From NCBI GenBank assembly GCA_007922225.1, contig ML679974.1, forward strand, positions 6,313,105 through 6,377,104: a DNA stretch of 64,000 nt, in the 5' to 3' direction. Shown piece by piece: positions 22,621 through 35,425 of the stretch (position 1 is the stretch's first letter; each line of letters opens with the position of its first letter). Source of the stretch: Emydura subglobosa (lineage: Eukaryota; Chordata; Testudines; Chelidae). A model generated the notes under the pieces. The model made no database searches. It saw nothing but the letters and a program-made list of their open reading frames with translations, and had not been told where the DNA came from. A program made the translations under genes and the position numbers.

Positions 22621-24560
22621 TGAATACCATTTAGATTGTAACCTGCACTGTGCCATTCTCTTTTGCACAGTAGTCTCCATCTTGGGCTGGGACACTGAGG
22701 TGTTAGAAGAAATCCTTACACCTAGCAGAGGGGCTAACAATGGGGAAAGCCATCAGGTGTCCTTAGTCTTGATGGGCCTCCATTTAAATTGGATCAACCC
22801 TAGAACAATAGGCTGCCATCCAGATGTGACATCCTGTGTCTGAAAACAACACCCCAAAATCCCATATTCACCAATGTATGATTGTGTGGTATTATTTTAA
22901 AAGTCTTCATCTGCTAAACATTAATATCTTGTTGGATTGTGTGTGCTATCATTGTATGTGAAGTTATGAAATATTGCTGAACATGCTACTAGGACATGTT
23001 GCAAGGTGGGAAACTCCCACAAACAATCTTATCAGGCATAACAATGGAGTGGCCAGACAGTTTTAATTGCTATCTCTCATCCACTCAGGAATAGATTCCA
23101 CTAACAGGAATTGTTTACAGTGAAGGCTTCACTGTAGGAAGCACATTTGCAATGGGCTTGATTGACCAATAAAGACAACCCCACAGGTCACAAGCCTGAT
23201 TGTTCTAGCAAGCTGAAACAGACTATAAAAGCAGGAAGCATATTCAGCCCTTGGCAGTGGCACAGTGAGTGATTCCTGGCCCCCCACATTGCGGAGTGGG
23301 CCGGACTGTCGGCCAGAGAGCTGGAGGGGAGGAAGGGGAGCAGCAGAGACAGAGAGCTACACACCCCAGGAATTAGCTATAACCCTCCTCCCCAGCCCTG
23401 GGGTGAGCCTGGGGGCAGGACTCCCATTCCCAGGCATGCAGACCATTCCCCTCCCTGGCCTGGCCCGGCGGGACTGATCAGCTCAAAGTGTTCAGCAGGG
23501 CTGGGCCAGGAGGATGGAAGCAGGAAACCCCAGCGTGGGCGGGCTGGTCCCCTACTCCTAGGAGCTGCAGTAAGCAGCATTCCCTTGCTCCCCACCAAGC
23601 CGCAGACCCTCACCTCCCCACACCACTGCGCAGCCTGCCCCCCCCACCCAACGCCATCTCCTGCCACCCCCACCAGCCCCCAGCTCTGTGCAGCCCTTTG
23701 TGGAGCCCCTAATGCCCCATGCCCTGCAGACAACCCGTGCATCACCCCCGCCGCGTGCCCCTGCAGTACCCAGCCCCCATCCCAGGCTCCCTGCCACCCC
23801 CCCGTCCCAGACCTCACATGCATCCTGCACCCCACCCTGTCATCTCTGGGCCACTCTCTCCCAGCTCCTGCAGGGGGAGCCCCATGGACTCACCCATGGA
23901 GCTGTAGCCCAGGATCACCACCTTCCTGTAGTGCACCAGCAGCATCCCGTGCGGAGTCTGCAGACAGCTTAACCTGGGTCGGGGACAAGTCGGTAGTTGT
24001 GTGCTCTTGACTAAGAGTCACGCTCCCTCGCCAGAGGCAGCATGCACATGGAGCGGCAGTGTCACGTGTGTGTGTTTGTTATGCTTGTGTGTCACTTTCG
24101 GTCACATGTCATGAGAAGCTAGGCGGACACCACTTTTTCTGGTCACACAGCCTGGGCGTCACTTCCGGTCACATGACAGCTGTGTGTCACTACTTCCGGC
24201 CAAAATGATCACGCGTGTTTTCTGCTAATTTGATTGGCAGTGCTACTTTTCTAAGTTCTGCATCTTGGTAACCCAAAGGGTTGTCTGTAAGACAAAAAGA
24301 CTCTGAAAGGGGGATGGAGAGTCCCAGGCAAAGAAGGCTGCCTCTGCCCAGCCTGTGTTTAAGAAAGTGCTTGTACCAGCTAACAAAGGTGAGACATTGC
24401 TAATTAGAATTCTGTTAGTGTGTAGAACTGAGACTGCAATCTTATGTTTATTTTTTTTTTTTGTAAACTACTTTTAATCTCTTTACACTTGCCATTTATA
24501 ATCACTTAAAATCTATTTTTCTGTAGTTAATAAACTTGAGATAAACATTAAACGGTGTGT
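22620..24560 (+). mobile_element. LTR-like element with a large GC-rich insert
   Basis: A TATAAAA box (23224-23230) in a typical LTR promoter context and an AATAAA (24529-24534) preceded by a long T-rich region resemble the U3 promoter and R/poly(A) end of a reptile LTR. The roughly 950 bp of GC-rich DNA between them (about 23260-24230) is out of character and contains the RHEBL1-like exon on the opposite strand. Boundaries and target duplication were not found. The two halves could also be unrelated. Confidence 0.4.
23894..23945 (-). pseudogene. RHEBL1: RHEBL1-like first coding exon (isolated)
   Basis: On the minus strand an ATG at 23945 opens 17 codons plus one base, reading MLLVHYRKVVILGYSSM, followed directly by a consensus splice donor (G|GTGAGTCC, GT at 23893-23892). 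This matches the first coding exon of the Rheb/RHEBL1 small GTPases: the VxYRKVVILGY core leading into the P-loop, and an exon ending one base into the glycine codon. The second, P-loop lysine-containing exon was not found to the left in this window. Upstream on the minus strand there are several ETS-type motifs (acttccgg near 24162 and 24194), as in a housekeeping promoter. It is probably a duplicated promoter-plus-exon-1 fragment. A real gene with a very long first intron is possible. Confidence 0.55.
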
Positions 24561-25214
24561 TTTTTGAATGAAGTACATAAGAAATTTTAGCTCTAATAAC
24601 AAAAGATCTGAAAAGAAAAAGAAAAAATCTGAAAGGTTCTTGAAGTCATGAGGACACAGGAGGGAGCAGTTTTTATGTACTGGTGTTTGTTATTTTTGCC
24701 TAGATCTGTTTATATATGGAAGAGTTTTTTAGGAACACATTCTTACTTTTGCAGTCAGGAAGTCTTTGAAATCATGTTTTAAAAAATATCCAGCCATTGT
24801 CCTTGACACTGTAATGAGCTGTGCTGATTTCATCTAGCTCTAGTACAGTCTGAATTCTTGGTAAGAAAACATCTGTTTGGTTCAGCTCCTTACTTTTCAA
24901 GGGAAGAAAGGAAGCTTTTAAAGCTCTGTACCACTTGAAAAATACAATGAACTGCTAAAATATAGTGCTTTGTCTCTTTAAATGACTCTTCCCCCATCAA
25001 ATAGCTTGCCTAGAACTATTGCTAGTTAATTGCTAATAGCATAAACGCGGCTGGGAGGTCAGATAGGAAGCAAGGATCAATCTGATTTTCTCACTGTCAT
25101 TGAGCAAGCTTCAAGAAGTGTTAGTAGCATGCTGTGATATCTGGCTCTGAAATACCCCACTGGTCTTTTTCAAGTACACTCTCCATACTTAGGATGGAAA
25201 GGCTTTGTTATAAA
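24561..25214. other. Non-coding, nothing identified
   Basis: AT-rich sequence with no recognised element. Confidence 0.5.
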
Positions 25215-25395
25215 AAGGTATGCGGGGTATGTCTACAGTGATAAAAGAGCTGCTGCTGGCCTGGGTCAGCTGAATTGGGCTTGCAGGCTTGGGCTGCGGG
25301 GGTAAAAAATCACTGCGTAAGCATGTGGGCTTAGGCTGGAGCCCGAGCTCTGGAACCCTCCAGCCTAAATACCTTAATAGATTTGGGCGTAGTCC
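25215..25395. repeat. MITE-like element (related to 19720-19955)
   Basis: It starts with ggtatgtctacagtgataaa and carries cctgggtcagctgaattgggcttgc and ggcttaggctggagcccgagctctgg, shared in order with the element at 19.7 kb. The right terminus is eroded. Confidence 0.5.
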
Positions 25396-25624
25396 CTGAA
25401 GAGCTTAAAGACAAAAGAACTCCGTCCTTCAATTTAGATGACAGCTCCATCCTGGGTCAGTTTTCCTTCCGCAGCTGGAAGAAAATGGCTCGGAGCCAAA
25501 CATCATAATGGACTTTCATTTCAGGGCTGCGATTCGGCTGCTTCTGCTTCCTCTCCCTTGCTTGGTAGGTTCTTCTCTCCCACTGTCAGTGGTTGTGGAG
25601 GCAAAGGTATGGAGAGTAGGAAGG

Positions 25625-25715
25625 GTGGGTGAGATTCTGTGGCCTGTGATACGCTGGAGGTCAGACTAGATGATCACAGTGTTCTCCTCTGGCCTTGAGG
25701 TCTATGAGATGACTG
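25625..25715 (+). mobile_element. CR1 LINE 3' end fragment
   Basis: The block ggaggtcagactagatgatcacagtg followed by tctggccttgaggtctatgag is the well-known 3' untranslated end of sauropsid CR1 retrotransposons. Only the 3' tip is present, as expected from 5'-truncated insertion. It is the best single clue that the host is a sauropsid. Confidence 0.8.
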
Positions 25716-27620
25716 CATGTCAGTATGTAAAGTTTTAGCAGAGTTGCTAGTTGCATTTAACAAAAATGTAATGATATTGCAAGGCCACCTTAATGGAAAC
25801 ACATAAGGAGCAGAATTAAAGCTTTTTTCCATTATTCCATGCTTGAATTATTTATTTGCATGTGGTTGATGCACAAGAACAATTTCAACATCCTATTTAC
25901 TGGCTTCATGTCAATACCCAAAACTGGCACTGGATGTAAAGTAAAGATACAGGGTGCTGTAGGCAACTCTGCCCTCTAGGTAGAGTGAAATCTTTCTCAT
26001 GGCTATAAACATTTGGGTTTGTAACAATCCCTACGTCAGTAACTACGGTTATTAACAGTAAGTTAACAATATTAGTTAACTAATAACTAACCTCTGCTGG
26101 AAAGCAGAGTGTATACACATTCATCTCAATCTTGAGATTTTTTTCTGAGCACCTGCATCTCCCATTAATTAGCTGTTCAGTATCTCTCAATATTTGGCCT
26201 ATATTCACGTACTCTAGAGCCAAATCCAGAAATATCTAGTTTTAAATAATTGTTTCTTCACATAAGCTCCCATCGATTTGAGTGGAAAGAATAAAATCTT
26301 GGCAATAATCACTTTACTGTGATTAGCTAATTGCATAGTTAGGGCTATATAAAGAAAAATAAGCTTAATTATTTCAGAGTATAAGGATCCAGATCTTATT
26401 AGGACTCTTTCATCTAACAAAGGCATACTAACTTTTCCCACATTACTTAGATAGTATATAAAGCATATAAAGGCTACTTTGAAGCACTGTACACTGATCT
26501 TGCTACCCCTAATTAAGTAGTATGAACTCACCCCAGAGTCTTTGACAACATTTTCTACCCTTTCCCCACCGTTTTGCTATGTCAGAGGCACTTGATTGTT
26601 GTATTGCAACCCAGAGATGGCTGCATTTCAGTACTATTGGATGTACACATAGTTGAAATGCTTGGGGTCCTTCAAGCTGAATGGTGCTCTAAAAAAGTCA
26701 ACCTAAGTTATTTGATTTATCTTTCTCTACATTATCCCTCTAAAACTTAAAGGGATATTGGGTTTAATATTGTCAAAGTGGTGTAGGCTGCCTGGGAAAT
26801 CACCGTAGGTTTCTATGCACAGTGTTATTTATACAGAGCCACGTGTGGACTTGTTGCTTTGTTACCAAATAAGCAGTGTAAACTTAGATAAAAAGAGCTT
26901 TGCATGTGCAAGAGCCCCTAGAATCCGTAACTGGAGCCTCATTACATTAAAAGGAAGCATTTGTCTTTTCTATCTTTATTCCAGTGATCACAATGCTAAG
27001 TTCTCAGAACTGAGAAAACATTGTAATTTACATTGCCATTTAATAAGGTGAATAGATTCTGTGCCATTATGTAGCCCATTGCAGCAAGCAGAAGATGGAG
27101 CAGAAGATGGAGCTGAGGGTCTGAACTGGGAGTCAAAAGTCTGGAAGAAGCTGGGGACTGAAGCAGGAGCAGGCACATGCACAGGCTGGGACTGGAACAA
27201 GGCTAGAGACAGCAGAGGGACAGCTGTAAGCTAGAGATGTGTTGAGCAGCCACTAGATTGCTGCTGCTACTGAGCATAAGTATCAGCTTGCTCACTCCTC
27301 CAGCCAATCAGGTGGCACGGTCAGACAGCTTCTATCAGGTCCAGCTGTGCTTGGTAGATTGCCAGGAGACTAGCTCTAATGTGGCTTAGTGCCTTGACAT
27401 TTGGATATGATGCTGTAATGGTGGAATGAACCATCCAATGTGTACAGAAGGGTCCCATTCAGAGCACCTTCCACCTTCCAATATGATAGTCGTGGATGTA
27501 ACCCTTCAGAGATGGGGTGCCCACATGGATGAGTTAACAGTACATGCCCTATATTGGTTGCAATGCAAACTATTTGCACGCCCTATATAGTTGAAGCATG
27601 CTATGAACATCCAGACCTGC
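25716..27620. other. Non-coding, nothing identified
   Basis: AT-rich. A short local duplication (gcagaagatggagcagaagatggagc at about 27087) is the only structure noticed. Confidence 0.5.
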
Positions 27621-27951
27621 TATGGCCATCCAGACCAGGTATTCCAATTTTTGAGTCTCTTTTCATGACACCTTGGATTATTGAGCTCCTCCTCAGGTGT
27701 ATGACATTTAATTGTGCCTTTTTGTGACCTGAATTGTATCTTTCTTGAATCTGGCAGAACAGTTACCATTTTAGTTCAGTTCTTTTATTTTTATAAGCTG
27801 CTAATTTTTTCTTTTGCTATATTTTTCTTGCTTTCTGTAGTGAGAATGTCAAACATGTCCTGCTCAAGAGTTTAAAAAGGCCACATTACATTTGCTTTGT
27901 GGTATGCAATACTTCTTGTCAATCTCTGATAGGTACAGAGAGGCTTCAACT
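27621..27951 (+). repeat. Dispersed repeat, copy A (partner at 39691-40022)
   Basis: About 330 bp nearly identical to 39691-40022 in the same orientation, from catccagaccaggtattcca to agaggcttcaac. Differences are scattered substitutions and one- or two-base indels. No reading frame is shared between the copies. It may be a fragment of an interspersed element or a segmental copy. Confidence 0.8.
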
Positions 27952-28261
27952 ATATAGGGCGTGCAAATGCAAACTGTCCAATTTACTAACCTGTACTAAA
28001 GCTAAGAAATGCAAGAGGAATGTCAGAGTAATAACAAAAACATCAACTATAACCATTTTTTTTGCTACTCATGCTTTTTCTGCAAAGTCCATAGTTCATG
28101 GGGGAGGGAGGGAAGAGGAATGAGGGCACTGTGCAATTCAACAAATACATAGATGCTCATTTTAATTGCCAAAATATTTACCGTTTCAGATATTGGTACT
28201 TCAGAACATTTTTTTAGAATTCATTTACATTATCATACCCATTAGCTATTGTGGAGAACAT

Positions 28262-28545
28262 CTAAAGCTAATGTAGTTAATGTAATAATGTAATGTAATA
28301 GTAATAACAATAATAAATAATAATAGTAATATAGTAATTATAGTAATAACGTAATTGTCAGTTGAATTAATTAAACATAATATAATAATTAATTATGATA
28401 ATATTAATTATAATTGTAACAATTACCATATAATATATAATATAATATATTATAATATGTATTATATATTAATTATATAATAGCTATTATTCTAATAATT
28501 ATAATTAATATAATTAAACATTGAATTATTAAACATATAGGGCCA
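28262..28545. repeat. AT-only low-complexity tract
   Basis: Nearly 280 bp composed almost entirely of A and T, built from taa, taatg and ataatat variants with several self-complementary stretches such as taatatattataatatgtattatata. It could form cruciforms. There is no coding content. Confidence 0.85.
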
Positions 28546-31500
28546 GATTTTCACTGGTCTAAATTATTGTAGCTTTGTTCAAGTCAATATAACTATGCTG
28601 ATTTTCTAAATAATTAAAAATGCGAAGCTTCGACAATATTCTGCTTATTGATGTTAAAGAGTTGGCTGATAGTGGATTTGCAGACTCTGTAAGCTACTTA
28701 AATTTGCTAATGAATTATTAAAAACACATGGTAAAAAGTCAACAGTGAATCTGACAGTGATGTCTTTGAAACATTCTGTTCTCATTAGTTATGAATGACC
28801 CCCTAATCTCCCTCCCTCCTTCCAATCATGTCACTTCATTACCATGACCAGTTTCCATGGAGCTGAGTGTATGGTTCTTTCATTTGCTTAGAACAGCATT
28901 CTCTTCTCTAAGCCAGCAGCACCACAGGGTCTTTCAGAGGATCACTGCACCAAAGAAACTGGAGCGCTGCTGCTTCCTTTTGCTATCTGTCAGGAATCTC
29001 ATGGCCACTGACTTAAGTCAGTGCTGGTATTATGTAACTTCCTCCTTAGAAGGTGTCAGGTTTGTCAGTCCTCCCATCACTACTGCGCCTTCCATTTCTT
29101 TTCTATTTTAAAAAAGCACACACACTTCATTATTGTTTCCAGTGCTTGGCCGCAGGCGGGCCAGCGTGAACAAGGTGTTGTGCTATGTCCTCACACCCTA
29201 TAGTTTACATATCCTGCTGAATGGCTCTAGCTTTCGGAGAATAATCAGTGGCTCAGAAAGATTTGGGCTGAGGCTCAATAGTCACTTTGTTTGCAATGCA
29301 TATCACAGTGAGGTCTAACAGGCTCTCCATAACATTTTATGTGGGTTAACAGAAGTAGCACATTTTCAGTCATTAAGGAAGTTTTGGCTCTTTCATGCAG
29401 GTAAGATTCCTCTGCAGTGACAGCTAAAATAAAAAGGGTTGTCAATTATTATGAATTTACCACAGCCCTGTTTCAAAAATATTACTCAGCACAGAGTAAC
29501 CTAGTTGTTTATGTAAATTATGCAGTTGTCTCAAGCAAAATCTTTAAATAACATTTCCTTGATTCTACTAGACAACATATGATACCGACATACATGAACT
29601 TTCCATATCACTTTCCATTTTCCTTATAGTAATGCAGTCTTTGATGTCTCACTTTCTTTTGGAGAAATGTTATGTGAATCTCATCTGAGCGACAGATTAA
29701 ATTAAATTCCCTTCTTCTTCTTCTGATACCTTGGCCATTCAGGTGAATAGAGTGCAGAATGTGCCCATTGTCCTGGCCACAGCATCTTCTTCCAGCGAAA
29801 CAAAAATTAGAATCCAAAGCTATGTATGCATTAGTCATTGTGTTGCCAGAGCTTCAAATAACTTCATTGGTGCTTAGTCACATTGCCTAATGAAGTTTCA
29901 TAACAATGTTATGGCTCAAACCACTTCTTTTAAATATATTTCTGATATGTATTTATACTAGTATTACAGTAACACAAAAATATGACAGAACCTATGCACG
30001 CTCCTAAGGCACAATACTTCTGTTACGGGGGCGTGTTGGCAATATTATGTATACCACTGCCCTTCTTTCTGCACCTGAGGCACAGACCAGAGTTCTGTCT
30101 TTTCATGACATTTCAAATCGTATTACACAGTTAAAGCTCAGGGCTACAGTACATAAACCCCCGATAAGTAGTTGCTAACTCTGTCAACTTCAGAGAGTAT
30201 CACACAGTTTCTTAGAAAAACAAGCATACAGTGCACACAGAGAGCATCACAAATAGCATAAAACATTATGTGGAATACTATGCATAACTTTTAAACAAAA
30301 GCTATTACAATAAATCTACTGCTGTTCCTTATACAGACTTCCCTACTTTGTTGCTATTACATATATTTAAATATAAAGTTTCAACGTAATATTTGCACTT
30401 CTATACTTTAGCACACACAAATACTCAGATCTTTCAAGATGATTTCTAAGTCTTTACAGTGTGATCATAATATATAACATGTCAGCTGGACTCTTCAGCG
30501 CTTGAGGTGAAGGGCAGCATCTCAGTACCATAAAACACTACAGAACCCTGCTACCAGACTAACAGTATGAGCAAATCCACAGCTAGCTGCTTCCTGCCCT
30601 TGAGTTAATAGTGGACTGGTCTTCTCAGTTGCTAGTGAAACAGAAATCTATAGCCTGTTATCTAGAATGGTACAGGTATTGGAACCGAGCCTTCCCAGAG
30701 CATATACCTCTTGCATAGACCAGCTGCTGAATCCAAGGACTGTCTTATACTCCTTTAAAACTCCCCTCCCTCATTGTGCTTAGCCCAGCTCTTGGAGGGT
30801 GAATGGGTGTAAAGCCAGATTGCCAAAAAACTCACTGTAACTGCCCCAACCGACTTCTGGATGTTTCTGGGCCCCACTAGAAGAGTTGCCCTGCCCTGCA
30901 CTCTGCACATGTGCAGGGGCAGTTTCCCAACAAATCTATGACTCCTCTCCATTTCTTGGCTCCTTTTCTTTGGATCAAACAAAGTCAAATGGTGCAGTAT
31001 CAAACATGTGGGTTACACTTGCATTTAAGAGTCTGTGACCCAGGCCACTTTAATCCAAAGAGGCTGAATTCTCCTTCATGTAACCTCACTACCACTAAAA
31101 TCAGGGGCTATAGGGCAGGGAACTGTTCGTCAGGACTTTCTGATTGTATTCAAATCCTGCCAATTATATTGTTACAATAGGCATGCTTCTTAATCTTTCT
31201 GTGCCTCAGATTACCCACATGTAAATTAATGATTGGGAAATCTGGTCATTTGGCGTTTATAAACATCTAGATGTTTTTCCCTTTAAATTTTGTGTTTATG
31301 ATCTTTTGCATTTCAGAAAGCATTTCCCTTAATTTAACCACTGTTTTTCCCAAGGTTGACTAACTAGAAAACTGTTATCTCAAAAACAAGGCCGGAATTT
31401 TTAAAGGAGCCAAAGAGAATTAAGTGCTTTGAATAGGATTTTCTTAAGCACCTAAGTTGTTTAAAAGCAAAAGTTTCAGTGTCACTTAGGCACTCAACAC

Positions 31501-32904
31501 CCTTGGGTGTTGGGCTCTTAAATTCATTAGGGCCCTTTGAAAATCTCAGCTGTTGAACTTTATTGAGGTCCTACAGAAATTACTTTAAACTCAGAGAATT
31601 TAATAAAAAATGACTATCTTTCTATTACTTGGACTATTCCATAGAAGGCATATCATTTTCTACTATGTAGTGATTTTCTATTAAGGATTCTAGAATGAGT
31701 CAGGAAGGAGAGTGAGTATAAAATCACCATGTCTCCAACTGGTTAAACCAAATGTAAAAATCAGGTAAACCCACTGTACTTAGATCACACAAGAGCAAAA
31801 GATGAGAGAACTGGGGCTGATTCTATATATTATATAGAGATCTCTAGGGTGGCTTATGAAATCCTGGGAGAAAATACTTCAGTTGTCAACAACAGCTGTT
31901 TCTTGGGCCCTGAAAACAGTGCTACTGAGTAAACAAAAGTCGTAACAAAACAAGTGGTCACATTGTTTATCACAAATGCTGTAATAATTGGTGAAACTAG
32001 GTTTTGAAAAGTAAACATGCTATCAACATTAAATGTGGGCAATGTCAATTACTATATACATTCATCAATATTAGCAGGCATAATTAAAAGAAAATCAATA
32101 TCAATTCTATTGCCGTCCCTTTTTTTCCGATGCTACCAGCTGAGCTAGTTGTAATCTATGCAAAACACACAGAGAAAAAATACATCACACATATGTACAC
32201 TCTAAAGACAGGTAATATTCATTTTTACTTTGTTAAATTGCATGAATTGTGAAAGCTTGTGAAAATTATAAAAAATTGACAAGCTCGAATACAGCACTGT
32301 GCATATAAATTACACTTATTTTGTGGAGCATATGCACAGTATTTTACCAATTATTCTGATTCTGCATAGAGTCATAATGAGGCTGGCCTCATTAAACCTA
32401 TGAAATTTAAAGTTAGTCTTAAAGCAGTCAGTTCTGAAATAGCTAAACAAAATCCTTTAGTGATATGATCATTGAGATGTTCAATGATATGTTCAATGCG
32501 ATGGTATTCCCAGAAAACTTGTTTGCAGCATGACACACCCGCAGACCATTTTTACTCAGAAGGAACAGTTATGGACAACAGTCACTTTATAGGGTTGATC
32601 CAATTCTTTATTTTTAATGAATACCAACATACAGATTTCAGGAAATTAAGTCAATCAAATAAAATATTCTGTTTACAACTTGCATTCTGTAATGCCAAAC
32701 AAAAAACAAATATCAGGACATACATTCAGTTTTAATGTTCCTTGCAAGATGCATGGCAAATGTTTTATATCCAGGAGAGTGTGTTTATGATTGAAAAATT
32801 AAAGTGTGACACTAAGGGAAATATATGATTGAGTTTGAATCCCTTGATAAATAAGGAGAAACTCATACATGCTCTGTATAAAAACACTTTGTGACAAATC
32901 CTGC
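28546..32904. other. Non-coding, nothing firmly identified
   Basis: A scan in both directions gave no credible exon. Around 31430-31560 there is wording of the hairpin-type reptile repeat (cacttaggcactcaacacccttgggtgttggg). A phrase at about 30975-31020 (aagtcaaatggtgcagtatcaaac) recurs diverged at about 50450-50495, which suggests another old dispersed repeat. Confidence 0.45.
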
Positions 32905-33130
32905 AGTTTGCAGTATTGTTATAGCCATGTTGGTCCCAGGATATCAGAGAAGCATGGAGGATAAGGTAATATTTTGTATTGGACCAATCTCTGTTAGTGA
33001 AAGAGACAAGCTTTCGAGCTACACAGAGCTCTTCTTCAGGTCTCCTGTGTAGCTCAAAAACTTGTTTCTTTCACCAAAAGATGTTGGTCCAATAATAGAT
33101 ATGACCTCACCCACATTGGCTCTCTAAGAT
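32905..33130. repeat. Foldback interspersed repeat (copy 2)
   Basis: The left arm (about 32925-33030, containing ttggaccaatctctgttagtgaaagagacaagctttcgagctacac) and right arm (about 33035-33125) are inverted copies of each other, meeting at ctcttcttcaggtctcctg. The same element, more diverged, is at 1755-1920. Confidence 0.7.
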
Positions 33131-34489
33131 CCTTCAGTACTTATTGAGGGCTGTTTCACCTGTCATTGAAGACAATGGAAGTTTTGCTTTGACTTTTGTC
33201 TGAGTAAAGACTATAGGATTGGGACCATGTCTCCATAGTTGAGTGTGTTAATTCTTAAAGGAAGGCAAATCAAAGATTTACCAAAGACTGCTAGAACTGC
33301 AGAAAACTATTCACACATCTTACCTACAATGCAAAAAAAAAAAAAAAGAAAAGATTTTCACTTCAGACCTTTTAGGTGTGACCCAGGTTTTGGACCTTCA
33401 GTCTTGTATGAAATAACAAGATCCAGAAAGTAAACTTGAGCACACAGTGTCTCACTTTGCATAAGAATTACCATGTGTAGTGCCACCATATGTAGCATAT
33501 TAAAAAGACACCTAGGTTTGCCCAGAAACCAGTGAGTCATATTTTTGCCTCTTTCAGCATGGTTCAGTAACCTGGCATCCCTACGTAAAGCTCACATAGT
33601 AAAGGTAGGAAGCTAAGAGGCAGTAATAAGATAAATCACATTTCTCAGGACTAAAACTAGTTGCTCTATTAAAAATATAGCCCTAGACATTTAGGTACTT
33701 TAATATTGCCACTGGACTGTGGTTGCTTGGTTTTGACACATCATCACAAAAGAAACTAGGATCAGTTTCTCCAATCCTGAATATCCCCTTGCAACCTCTG
33801 TGCAGTCAAACCTCTGGAATAACCATAAAATAAAGCATGGAGACAGCCTTGTCTCTCTCTTCTTGTAACGGCCAACTGAGAGCAGAAAAGTATAGTCATT
33901 CACATGGTGCTGTCCATTGCCTGCACAATGAGACCAGGCATCATGTCTTAACTTGAGGTTGTTGCTGGGAAGCTACTGTGGATGGTTCAAACATAAATCA
34001 GGCAGAAGAAATGTGAACAACTAGGAAATATCCTGCTACTTGTGGAAGCTCCTTCCTAATCCCAGGCAGATGGGTGGATAGTTTGTGCCCTGAGACCTAA
34101 CACTTCATACTTCTTATTATAAAAATCTATTTTTATTCTGCTAATGTGGTGTTGTCCCAAATGGGTGCATGGATCACCTTTCACTGGATGTAAAGTCAGA
34201 TGTGCTCAAATAGCTCTAGTCCTACTGTCCTCTCGTGGCTGCAGCTGATAGATGCTAAAAGCTTCTACACGATACATAGATATAATTGTCTGCCATTAGT
34301 TATTTCTAATATTGTAATCTATGTGTATATAGCAGCTTTTATCAATATATCTACATTCTATATTGTCTATTGATATATTGTTGATTTACATCTCTAATCA
34401 TTTCTAGTTTTTTCCCTTGCCCCATTAACTATTTTTATCCATAGGCAGATGTGTCTGTAATCTTCAACTGATATATACAACTTTGGCTG
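33131..34489. other. Non-coding, nothing identified
   Basis: AT-rich with a poly(A) run near 33330-33346. No gene or named repeat was recognised. Confidence 0.5.
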
Positions 34490-34899
34490 AGGTGACGAAC
34501 ACAAGCATCCTAAAGTCTGGAAATTCAGAACATTCTGTGTTGACCAATTGATGTCTATGGAGGACATATTTTAATGGTTTGCATGGTGCTTATGTGAAAA
34601 GATGTTTTATGCTGTTTATCTGCATACAGAAATGTGGATCCAGAGAAAATAGGGAAACACGTAGTTCAGATTTTCTGGGAAAAATGGTGTAATTAATTAA
34701 ACCGGTCTTTGTAAAGGGTGTTACACTGTGCGGATTATGAATGACCATTTATAATATTACTGATACCAATATTGCAGAATTGCAGTAAATATCATATAGG
34801 ATATGCCATGCAAGGTACCGATGGAAAAGTCATGATTCGCTAAAATTGATAAGCACGTTTATATCAGTTTTGTATTATGAGTTCTAAATATGTCTGGTA

Positions 34900-35425
34900 T
34901 ATTTGTATTTCAAACTTGTGCTGTGTTTCTGGGTGACACCCCAGACAGGATGGCAGCAGCACTAAGCCTGCTTAATGGCCCATCAAGGGAACTCAAAGCT
35001 ACAGTTAATCCAGTGAAAGGACCCAGGACATGTAAGAACACGCCTATGGACAGGGGACGCTGAGGCTTTTCCACACCATGTGCTGTGTGGCTGTGTTTGG
35101 GACAAAGGAAGTACAAACCTCATGACAGAAACTGTAAAAATGCAGCGGCACCATCTCCATTTGGTCTTTATTCCTTCTTCCTGGATCAACTATTCTACAT
35201 CAGAAGTTGTGAAACAAAGGACTGAGACCCATCCAAGTACTGGATGTTCACCAGAGGAACTGCACAAGCCTGCAAACTCCACAATTCTTCTGAGAATCTG
35301 ATATATTTGGACTTTGAAGTCATTTGTATGTATCTAGTTGCTTTGATCATTTAACATCTTTCTTATTTGTTTCTTTCCTTTTATAATAAATCTTTAGTTT
35401 TAGTTAGTAAAGGATTGGCTGGCAG
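34900..35425 (+). mobile_element. Candidate LTR 3' portion
   Basis: Moderately GC-rich leader-like sequence (from about 34915) leads into a T-rich region and AATAAA (in ataataaatctttag at about 35384-35392), the same layout as the 3' parts of the other LTRs in the window. A TATA box and clean ends were not found, so the extent is uncertain. Confidence 0.4.

Noticed and set aside
23377..24010. Overlapping 141- and 152-codon frames in the GC-rich block
   Set aside because: Gly/Pro/Ala-rich low-complexity frames open on both strands. Only the short exon with splice donor at 23894-23945 has specific support.
28262..28545. Possible CRISPR-like or regularly spaced repeat
   Set aside because: The tract is simple AT low complexity without a constant repeat and spacer. 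No CRISPR array is seen anywhere in the window.
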